A DNA stretch of 64,000 nt from the NCBI RefSeq assembly GCF_030815085.1, contig NZ_JAUSWG010000007.1. The stretch is one strand, 5' to 3'. Below, piece by piece: positions 1 to 7,702 of the stretch (the stretch's first letter is position 1; each line of letters starts with the position of its first letter). A model generated the notes under the pieces. It was not told the DNA's origin. It saw nothing but the letters and a program-made list of their open reading frames with translations, and did not search any database. Origin of the DNA: Paraclostridium ghonii. GTDB taxonomy: Bacteria; Bacillota; Clostridia; Peptostreptococcales; Peptostreptococcaceae. A program made the translations under genes and the position numbers.

Positions 1-156
1 CCCCCATATGGGATGTCCTCTCACTTACAAACTTATATTACCATATATTTTTTTTTGATGCAACTATTTTTTAGCAAACATTTTCATATTTTTACAATTT
101 TCTGTATAATTTAACTTTATTTTTTATAAATTTCAACTTTTTTAACCTTAAAAAAT

Positions 157-195
157 TAAATCCTTTCAAAATTTTAAAAGGATTCAATTTTTATT
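157..195 (-). terminator. Rho-independent terminator of ung
   Basis: An 8-bp stem (AATCCTTT at 159-166 with AAAGGATT at 177-184) is followed on the minus strand by a T-rich run. It lies just after the ung stop codon. Bases 1-156 hold no gene I can support; they are very AT-rich apart from a CCCATATGGG palindrome at 4-13 of unknown meaning. Confidence 0.7.
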
Positions 196-212
196 ATATA
201 TATTTTTTTAAT

Positions 213-887
213 TTATATATTCGGTATTTGCCAGTCTATAATTTCTTTACCTAAGCTAGTTAACATATCGTTAACTTTTGAAAATGGCTTTGATCCAAAG
301 AATCCTCTACTAGCTGATAATGGACTTGGATGAGCTGATTCTATTATATAATGTTTATTAGTATCTATTAATTTCTTTTTACTTCTAGCATTATTACCCC
401 ATAAAACAAATATTACAGGATCTTGTCTTAAGTTTAGTGTCTCTATTATATGGTCAGTAAATATTTCCCAACCTTTTCCTTTATGAGAATTTGCTTCATG
501 TGCTCTAACTGTAAGTGCTGTATTTAATAACAATATCCCTTGATTTGTCCAAGGAACTAAATATCCATTATTAGGTATAAAACACTCAAACTCTGATTTT
601 AATTCTTTGTACATATTTAATAAAGATGGTGGTGTTTTTATTCCAGGCTTTACTGAAAATGCAAGTCCATGAGCTTGATTTTCTCCATGGTAAGGGTCTT
701 GCCCTAGAATTAGTACTTTAGTATCTTTATATGCTGTATATTTTAATGCATTAAATATATCATGCATATCAGGATATATAACATTATTTTTATATTCCTC
801 TTTTAAAAATCCTCTTAATTTTAAATAATATGGCTTCTCAAATTCACCTTTTAATATTTCATCCCAATCATTTCCTATATTAACCAT
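213..887 (-). CDS. ung: Uracil-DNA glycosylase, family 1
   Basis: Removes uracil from DNA as the first step of base excision repair. The 224-residue length is normal for family 1. The water-activating loop GQDPYHG is at residues 62-68 (catalytic Asp64), and the HPSPLS minor-groove loop with its catalytic His is near residue 186. An AGGTG ribosome binding site sits before the ATG. The gene reads away from the NusG-domain gene, 14 bp downstream of that gene's stop on the same strand, and ends in a clear hairpin terminator, so the two may be co-transcribed. Identification is secure. Confidence 0.97.
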   Translation of the reverse strand: MVNIGNDWDEILKGEFEKPYYLKLRGFLKEEYKNNVIYPDMHDIFNALKYTAYKDTKVLILGQDPYHGENQAHGLAFSVKPGIKTPPSLLNMYKELKSEFECFIPNNGYLVPWTNQGILLLNTALTVRAHEANSHKGKGWEIFTDHIIETLNLRQDPVIFVLWGNNARSKKKLIDTNKHYIIESAHPSPLSASRGFFGSKPFSKVNDMLTSLGKEIIDWQIPNI

Positions 888-901
888 TTTTTCACCTACT
901 T

Positions 902-1267
902 TTAATTTGCAATTGTATCTATATCATTTTTTTCATTACTGATTATTTTTATACTCACTTTATTAGGTATACATACTATATTCTTATTAGATTTATCTAT
1001 AAATCCAGTTTTCACACATACCTTATCTGGGCATGACGCATCTATAACCTCAACACCTCTATCATGAATTTTTATCTTATTAAATCCACTATCTGTCTTT
1101 ATATTTATTTCTTCTGTATCATCAATAGAAACTTCTTTATATACTTTATTATCTAAATATATAATGATTTTTTCACCTTCATCTTGACCTTTTAAAAAAT
1201 TAAACCCCATCCACGTCCCTATTATAATTAAAATTGATAACAAAAGAAAAAAGTCGTTTTTCTTCAT
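902..1267 (-). CDS. NusG domain II-containing membrane-anchored protein
   Basis: A protein of 121 residues with one N-terminal membrane segment (about residues 6-25) followed by a small beta-rich extracytoplasmic domain. That domain carries the ASCPDKVCVKTG signature of NusG domain II proteins (DUF1312 type). The start at 1267 is chosen because GGAGGGG lies just upstream; an earlier in-frame ATG would overlap the divergent apbE start and has no such site. Biochemical function is unknown. In Firmicutes this family is often found beside ApbE or FMN-binding proteins, which fits the divergent apbE here. A part in exported redox or flavin chemistry is inference only. Confidence 0.8.
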   Translation of the reverse strand: MKKNDFFLLLSILIIIGTWMGFNFLKGQDEGEKIIIYLDNKVYKEVSIDDTEEINIKTDSGFNKIKIHDRGVEVIDASCPDKVCVKTGFIDKSNKNIVCIPNKVSIKIISNEKNDIDTIAN

Positions 1268-1328
1268 TTTTCCCCTCCAAGCATTTATAATATAATTAAA
1301 TATATCATAAATATAAAGGGGAAACATC

Positions 1329-2375
1329 ATGAAAAATAAAAAACTTATATTTTATATAGCAATTTTAGCAATTTTAGCTATATTTTCATTGTTTATTTTT
1401 AGAAAAAAAATAAATACATATTCTAAAACTATGTACTACCTAGGTACTGTTAATGAGGTTACATTATATACTAAATCTAACGAAAAAAAAGCTAATGAAA
1501 TATTATCTAATTGTGAAAGTATAGTAAAGGATATAGATAATAAAATGAACCCATCTACATTATCTAGTGATATCTATAAGATAAATGAAAATGCTGGTAA
1601 ATCCTATACTAAAGTGTCTCAAGATACATTTAACGTTATAAAAACAGCCCTTCATTTTTCTGATTTGTCAAATGGTCACTTTGATATTTCAGTAGGTTCA
1701 TTAGTTCAGCTATGGAATATTGGAAATGAAAAAGCAAGAGTTCCTGAACAGTCTGAAATAAATTCAGTTTTATCTACAATAAATTATAAATATATAATTT
1801 TAGATGAAAAGAATACTAGCATAATGTTAAAAAATAAGGGAACAAAGATAGACTTAGGGGGTATAGCTAAAGGATATGCAGCTGATAAGGTTGTAAAATA
1901 CTTAGAAGATCAAAAAATTGAAGGTGCTATAGTAAACCTAGGGGGAAACATATACACACTTGGAACAAAGGATGGTAAAAATAAATTCAATATAGGAGTT
2001 CAAGATCCAACTAAACCTAGAGGGAACGCTATAGGAAGTATAACTACAACAAATAACTCAGTAGTTACTTCAGGAATTTATGAAAGATATATAGAAAAAG
2101 AGGGTAAAATTTATCATCATATATTAAGCCCTCAAACAGGTTCCCCTGTTGAAAACGAACTTAGTAGTGTAACTATAATTACAAATAATTCAATGAATTG
2201 TGATGCATTATCTACAACAGCTTTTTCACTTGGAACTAAAGAAGGTCTTAAATTAATAGAATCCTTACCAAACACAGAAGCAATCTTTATAACAAAAGAT
2301 AAAGAAATATATTTAACCCATGGAATCAAAGATTCATTCCATCTTAAAGACTCCACCTTCACCATCAAAAACTAA
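1329..2375 (+). CDS. apbE: FAD:protein FMN transferase (ApbE family)
   Basis: Transfers FMN from FAD to a Thr or Ser of exported or membrane flavoproteins, classically the RnfG and RnfD subunits. The 348-residue protein has an N-terminal membrane anchor (about residues 5-24) and no lipobox Cys. The family motifs IDLGGIAKGYAADK, VNLGGNI and NCDALSTTAFSLG are present; the last carries the Asp/Thr residues implicated in metal binding. The gene is transcribed divergently from the NusG-domain gene with about 61 bp between starts, and AAAGGGG precedes the ATG. The full rnf operon in this window supplies plausible substrates with T-x-A-T and S-G-A-T motifs. Transcription probably ends in the long hairpin at 2375-2503. 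Confidence 0.93.
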   Translation: MKNKKLIFYIAILAILAIFSLFIFRKKINTYSKTMYYLGTVNEVTLYTKSNEKKANEILSNCESIVKDIDNKMNPSTLSSDIYKINENAGKSYTKVSQDTFNVIKTALHFSDLSNGHFDISVGSLVQLWNIGNEKARVPEQSEINSVLSTINYKYIILDEKNTSIMLKNKGTKIDLGGIAKGYAADKVVKYLEDQKIEGAIVNLGGNIYTLGTKDGKNKFNIGVQDPTKPRGNAIGSITTTNNSVVTSGIYERYIEKEGKIYHHILSPQTGSPVENELSSVTIITNNSMNCDALSTTAFSLGTKEGLKLIESLPNTEAIFITKDKEIYLTHGIKDSFHLKDSTFTIKN

Positions 2376-2503
2376 AAAAGTAAGTATTGATTAAAAGTTA
2401 GATATATGATTGCTTCCGAAACACTTAAAGACCGCTCTTTTTAGGTATTTGTGTGAAGGAAGTAACCATATATCTAACAAACTCATCACTACTTACTTTT
2501 TTT
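2375..2503 (+). repeat. Long hairpin element, copy 1 of 3 (CGAAACACTT/GTGTGAAG core)
   Basis: A gap-free hairpin fills the space between convergent apbE and selB. The stem GTTAGATATATG (2397-2408) pairs with CATATATCTAAC (2467-2478), then GCTTCC pairs with GGAAGT. The conserved core follows: CGAAACACTT (2417-2426) facing GTGTGAAG (2451-2458), with a variable apical stem (AAAGACC with GGTATTT) between. Outside the shared element the pairing continues to a base of AAAAAAGTAAGTA with TACTTACTTTTTT, so this copy doubles as a bidirectional terminator. The same core with different but still paired arms occurs near 15.3 kb and 31.6 kb. Confidence 0.8.
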
Positions 2504-4385
2504 AAAATAATACTCTTTTATTTTCAATTCTCTTTGTTATCTTATTTCTATCAAAGTCTTCAAGAATTATCATACAATTTTTTCTACTTGAATTGACTAA
2601 ATCTCTATAGTCTCCTAAAGTTATTTCTTTATGCTCTTCTAAATACCTTAGAAGTATTTCTTTAGCTTCATTATATACCTTAGAATACATTATATAACTA
2701 TCCTCAAGTCTTACAACAGTATTTCCTATTAAAGACTCCAATACTTCTTCGTATTCTTTTTTATTGTTAGTTATATCTTCAATAGTATAAATATTGTTAA
2801 GCGCAGCATTTTTTAATATTTTTTCTATCTCATTTTTTATTTTTGTTTGTTTTTCATTAAATACAACATTAAATTTCTTTAAAGAAACTAAATTTCCATC
2901 AACCTTTATAATCTCATCGTCTATAAATAAATCTAATAAAATATCAAAATCTCTTGTTTTAAATTTACTTTCAACTTTAGATCTTACTTCTTCTTTTAAC
3001 ATACCTTCTCTTAATCTAAATTTCTTATGATATGTTTGTAACTCACTTTCTGCTTTTTCTTTCAATATATTGTATTGATTTTTATGCATGTACATATTAT
3101 TTATGCATATAACTTTACCTTGATTAGCAAGCTTTTCTAATGTTTTTTTTATATTTTCTTCACTCTCTCCACTATAACTCATAATTTCTTTTATATTTGG
3201 ATAGTTTCTAGAATTATTTTTTAAGTAAGCTTCTAATATATCTGAAAGCTCTCCTTTTTCTTTTATCTTAAGAGCCTCTATAACATTTTTATCAAATCTC
3301 TTGTGTTTTCTAGGATTAGTATCTATAACAATACCTCCACCTATAGTTTCCATAGGAGAGTATCTTCTTACAACAAATTTATCTCCTTTTTTTGCAACTA
3401 TGCTTTCTTCAAGCCTAAGCTGAACTAGTCCACTTTCTTCTGGTTTTATTTCTTCTACTTCTAATGGTACTGCTCTACAAAGTATCTCTCTAGTCCCATG
3501 ATAAAGTCTTAATCTGTCCCAGTGTTTAAGCCCCATATCTGTGTGCTTAACAATACTTAATTTAACGTCTAGCATCATAGCTTCTTCTAGTGAATGTGAT
3601 GAAGCTAGTACATCTCCTCTGTTGATTTCTTCAACTTTTACATTAGATATATTTATAGCTGTTCTTTGTCCGGCATAAGCAGTTTCAACACTTTCTCCAT
3701 GAACTTGTATACTTCTTATCTTTGTTTTAAGTTCCTTTGGATATATAACTAAATCATCATCTATACTTATTTTTCCTTCTATTAAAGTTCCCGTTACAAC
3801 TGTTCCAAATCCTTTTATAGAAAATACCCTGTCTATGTTAAGTCTTGCTGGCGCTTCTAGATTTTTATCTTCTATTTCATCTGTCATTTTATCAATTTTA
3901 TTTATAAGCTCATCTAAGCCTTTTTTAGATATAGAGTCCACCTCTATTATTTGTGCATCTTCTAAGAATGTTCCCATAACTTTTTCTTTTATATCTTCTT
4001 TTACTAATTCTCTAAAGTCTTCATCCACAGTATCGCTCTTAGTTAAGACTATCATGCCTTTTTTTATATTTAAAAATGTTAAAATGTCCATGTGTTCTAC
4101 AGTTTGAGGCATAACTCCTTCGTCTGCTGCAACCACTAATAAAACCATATCAAGCCCTGATGCTCCCGCTAACATGTTTTTTATAAATTTTTCATGGCCT
4201 GGAACATCTACAATACCTGCTCTTTTATTACTTGGTAAATCAAAGTAAGTAAAACCTAAATTTATAGATATACCTCTTTTCTTTTCTTCAGCTAGCGTAT
4301 CTGTTTCTCTTCCTGTAAGTGCTTTTATAAGAGTTGTTTTTCCATGGTCTATATGTCCAGCAGTTCCTATTATTACGTTTTTCAT
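2502..4385 (-). CDS. selB: Selenocysteine-specific elongation factor SelB
   Basis: A GTPase that delivers Sec-tRNA to in-frame UGA codons by binding a SECIS hairpin in the mRNA. The P-loop AGHIDHGKTT is at residues 9-18, DVPGHE near 60 and TKSD near 117. EF-Tu-like beta-barrel domains follow, and the C-terminal half holds the winged-helix repeats that bind SECIS RNA. Length (627 residues) is typical. It begins 2 bp after the selA stop, so translation is probably coupled, with AGGAGG in the selA tail serving as its ribosome binding site. Last gene of selD-selA-selB, ending at the shared hairpin with apbE. Confidence 0.97.
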   Translation of the reverse strand: MKNVIIGTAGHIDHGKTTLIKALTGRETDTLAEEKKRGISINLGFTYFDLPSNKRAGIVDVPGHEKFIKNMLAGASGLDMVLLVVAADEGVMPQTVEHMDILTFLNIKKGMIVLTKSDTVDEDFRELVKEDIKEKVMGTFLEDAQIIEVDSISKKGLDELINKIDKMTDEIEDKNLEAPARLNIDRVFSIKGFGTVVTGTLIEGKISIDDDLVIYPKELKTKIRSIQVHGESVETAYAGQRTAINISNVKVEEINRGDVLASSHSLEEAMMLDVKLSIVKHTDMGLKHWDRLRLYHGTREILCRAVPLEVEEIKPEESGLVQLRLEESIVAKKGDKFVVRRYSPMETIGGGIVIDTNPRKHKRFDKNVIEALKIKEKGELSDILEAYLKNNSRNYPNIKEIMSYSGESEENIKKTLEKLANQGKVICINNMYMHKNQYNILKEKAESELQTYHKKFRLREGMLKEEVRSKVESKFKTRDFDILLDLFIDDEIIKVDGNLVSLKKFNVVFNEKQTKIKNEIEKILKNAALNNIYTIEDITNNKKEYEEVLESLIGNTVVRLEDSYIMYSKVYNEAKEILLRYLEEHKEITLGDYRDLVNSSRKNCMIILEDFDRNKITKRIENKRVLF

Positions 4386-4387
4386 GT

Positions 4388-5797
4388 TTAACCTCCTATT
4401 AAAGCTTTTTCTAACTCATTCTTTACAACTTTAAATTCATTTTCAAATATAGTTCTCGTGTCTAAAACATATTTATCATCATATACTCTAGCTATAATAT
4501 GTGCATTGCTTAATCTAAGTTTTTTCTCTAATGTTGAAACATTTATGTTTTTAGGAGTTATCGCTATAACCTTAGAATCTATAGTCTCTAAAGGCATAGA
4601 TCCCCCTCCAACCTGAGATAATCCATTTTCAATGTTTATATCTGCATATTTATCTAAATGTTTTATTTCTTCATATAAATTGTTGGCTTTTTCTTCTAGT
4701 TCTTCTATATTATAAGTTAACATTTTTAATGTTGGAATTTCTTTTCTCGCTTTTTCTTCATCTAAGTACATTCTTAAAGTAGCTTCCAAAGAACATATAG
4801 TAAGTTTATCTACCCTCAACGCTCTTGTAAGCTGATTTTTTTTCATTTTCTCAATATATTCTTTTTTCCCAACTATAATACCAGCTTGAGGTCCACCTAA
4901 CATTTTATCTCCACTAAACGTAACTATATCAGCGCCTTTTCTAATTGAATCTAATACTGTTGGCTCATAGCTTAATCCATACTTAGATATATCTATAAAA
5001 ACCCCACTACCTAGGTCTTCAATAACTGGTATATCATGTTTCTTACCTAGTTCGCATAATTCATCAACTTCTATACTTTGTGTAAATCCAAGTATTCTAT
5101 AGTTACTAGTATGAACTTTCATAAGCACTTTAGTGTTTTCACTTATAGCTTCTTCATAATCTTTTAGATGTGTCTTATTAGTAGACCCTACCTCAACTAA
5201 ATCAGCTCCACTTAATGCCATTATGCTAGGTATTCTAAAAGATCCACCAACTTCTACTAGTTCACCTCTAGATACTATAGCTTCTCCACCCTTTGCCATA
5301 GTGCTTAGAACTAATAATACAGCTGCAGCATTATTGTTTACAACTAATACATCTTCAGCTCCAGTTAACCTTTTTATAGTCTCTGTTAAGTGAGTGTATC
5401 TTGAACCTCTTTGTCCTTTATCTATATCATACTCTAAATTTGAATATCTAGAAGCAGCTTCCCAAAGCTCATCTTTTATACTTTCACTAAGTAGAGATCT
5501 CCCTAGATTTGTGTGAAGTACAGTTCCAGTGGCATTTATCACTTTCTTTAATGATAGTGAATATTTTAAATTACACTTATTTATCGTATTTTTTACTATT
5601 TCATCTATATTTAATTTAAATTTTTCAAAATCTATTTCTTTTAAATCTATTATTTCTTTTCTTTTTTCTTCTATAGATTCTCTTATTCCTTCAAGTAAAA
5701 TATTTCTTGGGTATTCATTTAATGCATTTATTATCATTTCTTGATTTAGCATTTCATCTACTGAAGGCAATTGAGCAAATAATTCTCTTTTATTCAT
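4388..5797 (-). CDS. selA: L-seryl-tRNA(Sec) selenium transferase
   Basis: A PLP enzyme that converts Ser-tRNA(Sec) to Sec-tRNA(Sec) using selenophosphate. The 469-residue protein has the SelA N-terminal helical region, the VINATGTVLHTNLGRS signature near residues 87-102, and the PLP-binding lysine in SGDKMLGGP (Lys298). The start is supported by a GGGGAGAGG ribosome binding site. It sits between selD, which supplies selenophosphate, and selB, forming the whole bacterial Sec pathway except tRNA(Sec). I found no selC gene in the window. Confidence 0.97.
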   Translation of the reverse strand: MNKRELFAQLPSVDEMLNQEMIINALNEYPRNILLEGIRESIEEKRKEIIDLKEIDFEKFKLNIDEIVKNTINKCNLKYSLSLKKVINATGTVLHTNLGRSLLSESIKDELWEAASRYSNLEYDIDKGQRGSRYTHLTETIKRLTGAEDVLVVNNNAAAVLLVLSTMAKGGEAIVSRGELVEVGGSFRIPSIMALSGADLVEVGSTNKTHLKDYEEAISENTKVLMKVHTSNYRILGFTQSIEVDELCELGKKHDIPVIEDLGSGVFIDISKYGLSYEPTVLDSIRKGADIVTFSGDKMLGGPQAGIIVGKKEYIEKMKKNQLTRALRVDKLTICSLEATLRMYLDEEKARKEIPTLKMLTYNIEELEEKANNLYEEIKHLDKYADINIENGLSQVGGGSMPLETIDSKVIAITPKNINVSTLEKKLRLSNAHIIARVYDDKYVLDTRTIFENEFKVVKNELEKALIGG

Positions 5798-5821
5798 TAA
5801 ATTTCCTCTCCCCTTAAGTCA

Positions 5822-6868
5822 TTACTTTACTGTTATATAGTTTTCTTTTTTCTCTACAACAGTTCCTATTATTTTAGCTTCTATAGATCCATTTTTTTTC
5901 ATATCTTCTACTAGTTTATCTGCTAGATCACTATTTACAGAAATTAGTAGACCTCCTGATGTTTGTGGATCATACAGTATATCTTCAATCGCTTCTTCTA
6001 TACTTTCTAATTTAACATCATTTGATATATATTGTTTGTTTCTATACATACCAGCTGGTATTATTCCCATTTTAGCCATGTCAATAGCTCCATTTAATAT
6101 AGGTATTTCATTAGCATTAAGTTCTATACTAACTTCTGATGCTTTTGCCATTTCTAATGCATGTCCTAAAAGTCCAAATCCTGTTATATCTGTGACTGAG
6201 TTTACCTTTATATTATCAAAGCTTATAGCTGCATATTTATTTAAATGAACCATAGTTTCAACTACAATTTTAGAAGTTTCTTCATCCACTAATCCTTCTT
6301 TCATAGCAGTGTTTAATATTCCTACTCCTATAGGTTTAGTTATAATCAATTTATCCCCTACTTTTGCAGTTGCATTAGATAAAACTTTATCTGGATGAAC
6401 GATTCCTGATACTGACAATCCATACTTAGGTTCTTTATCATCAACAGTGTGCCCTCCTACTAATAAGGCTCCACTTTCTTTTACTTTATCCATTCCACCC
6501 TTTAATATCTCCGCTAATACATTCATATCATGACATGATGGGAAACATACTATGTTCATGGCAACCAAAGGCTTTCCGCCCATAGCGTAAACATCTGATA
6601 GTGAATTAGATGCTGCTATTTGTCCAAATATGTACGGATCATCTATCATTGGAGTAAAGAAATCTAGTGTTTGAATTAACGCTGTATCATCATTTAATTT
6701 ATAAACAGCGGCATCATCTGAAGTTTCAAGTCCAACTAATAAATTTTCTTTTTTATCTGATATATTTTTAGGCAATTGAGCTAATACCGATGCCAGTACC
6801 TCTGGCCCTATTTTAGCAGCTCATCCTCCTGAAGTTGTCATATCTGTAAGTCTTTTCATCATTTCCAT
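5822..6868 (-). CDS. selD: Selenide, water dikinase; itself a selenoprotein (TGA recoded at codon 16)
   Basis: Makes selenophosphate from selenide and ATP. The conventional open frame begins only at a TTG at 6775, without the catalytic N-terminus. Extending upstream in the same frame gives a start at 6868 with GGAG spaced correctly before ATG, and an in-frame TGA at 6821-6823 as codon 16. The resulting motif is GG-U-AAKIG, matching the family's GGC..K active site (E. coli Cys17/Lys20), with Sec16 and Lys19. Full length becomes 348 residues, normal for SelD. The next codons fold into a bacterial SECIS-like hairpin. Glycine-rich ATP-binding motifs and VTDITGFGLLGH are present. selA follows 24 bp downstream. 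An automatic caller would truncate this gene. Confidence 0.95.
6785..6823 (-). promoter_or_regulatory. Bacterial SECIS element in selD mRNA
   Basis: Fourteen bases after the UGA at 6821-6823 the mRNA forms a perfect 5-bp stem, GCCAG and CTGGC (plus-strand 6792-6806), closing the loop AGGUA. Bacterial SECIS hairpins need an apical GU or GGU a short distance downstream of the UGA for SelB binding, and this loop has GGU about 20 bases after it. No structure probing was possible, so the boundary is approximate. Confidence 0.8.
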
Positions 6869-6923
6869 AATTATGTCTCCTTTCTTTAAAGCATTACATA
6901 ACTAATAATATCATAATTAGCAT

Positions 6924-7625
6924 TTATTGAATACAGATATAGTCCTTCAAATCATTAAATTTATTTTCACCAATACCTTTTACATTTTTTATTTCATCTA
7001 TTGATTTAAACTCTTTATTTTCTTCTCTATAATCTAATATTTTTTGAGCAGTAACTTCCCCAATTCCAGGTAATGAATCCAATTCCTCCATAGATGCACT
7101 ATTTATATTAATCTTATTTTTTTCATTGGCTTCACTGCTAGTGTCTTCATTTTTATTCTCAGTTTCTACATCTGATTCATTAATCATTATTTCTTCACCT
7201 ACTTTAGGTATTATGTAATGACCTTCGTCTTTTACTTTCATAGCCAGATTAATTCTATTTGTATCCGCTTCTTCTGTAAGCCCATTACAAAGTTTTACGC
7301 CTTCCATTAATCTATCATTACTTTTTAATTCCACAACTCCAGGTGAATTTACAGCCCCACTTATGTAAATACTAATCTTTTTACTTACATTCTCACTATT
7401 TTTAATAGTTTTTACATCTTCCATATTGTTAACTTTAGAAAAAGTCTCTTTTTTAGAGTCATTTTGTTGTAAGTTATTATTATTTTCTGATTTATATTCT
7501 TCGCCTTCAACTTCGCTTACAACATAAGAATTATCTTTTTCTAAAAATTTACTATTTTTCATTAAAAAAATTGAACTTATGGTAATAATTACTATTACAA
7601 TAACAAAATTCTTTTTCAACTTCAT
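6924..7625 (-). CDS. comEA: ComEA-family helix-hairpin-helix DNA-binding protein
   Basis: A 233-residue exported protein. One membrane anchor (residues 7-23) is followed by a charged low-complexity linker, an SLBB domain (about residues 84-150, starting ISIYISGAVNSPGVV) and a C-terminal tandem helix-hairpin-helix (INSASMEELDSLPGIGEVTAQKIL, in two parts, then VKGIGENKF). This is the ComEA architecture; ComEA is the double-stranded DNA receptor in natural transformation. No other com genes are visible here, so a competence role is family inference. A ribosome binding site AAGGAG precedes the start. It is divergent from dacF. Confidence 0.88.
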   Translation of the reverse strand: MKLKKNFVIVIVIITISSIFLMKNSKFLEKDNSYVVSEVEGEEYKSENNNNLQQNDSKKETFSKVNNMEDVKTIKNSENVSKKISIYISGAVNSPGVVELKSNDRLMEGVKLCNGLTEEADTNRINLAMKVKDEGHYIIPKVGEEIMINESDVETENKNEDTSSEANEKNKININSASMEELDSLPGIGEVTAQKILDYREENKEFKSIDEIKNVKGIGENKFNDLKDYICIQ

Positions 7626-7702
7626 TTTATCACTCCTTCAAATTTGATTATTGACATAAATATGTTATACTAAAATATAAGTTTATAATCGGAGGACAAA
7701 AA

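Noticed and set aside
4..13. CCCATATGGG palindrome at the left edge, considered as part of a riboswitch or operator
   Set aside because: Too little sequence on its left side is visible to judge any structure.
2390..2500. Possible tRNA(Sec) gene next to selB
   Set aside because: The region is palindromic but lacks an anticodon arm with TCA, a T-loop GTTC and a CCA end; it is the repeated hairpin element.
5505..5515. GTGTGAAG inside selA, considered as a fourth hairpin-element copy
   Set aside because: It lies within coding sequence with no CGAAACACTT partner or flanking inverted arms.
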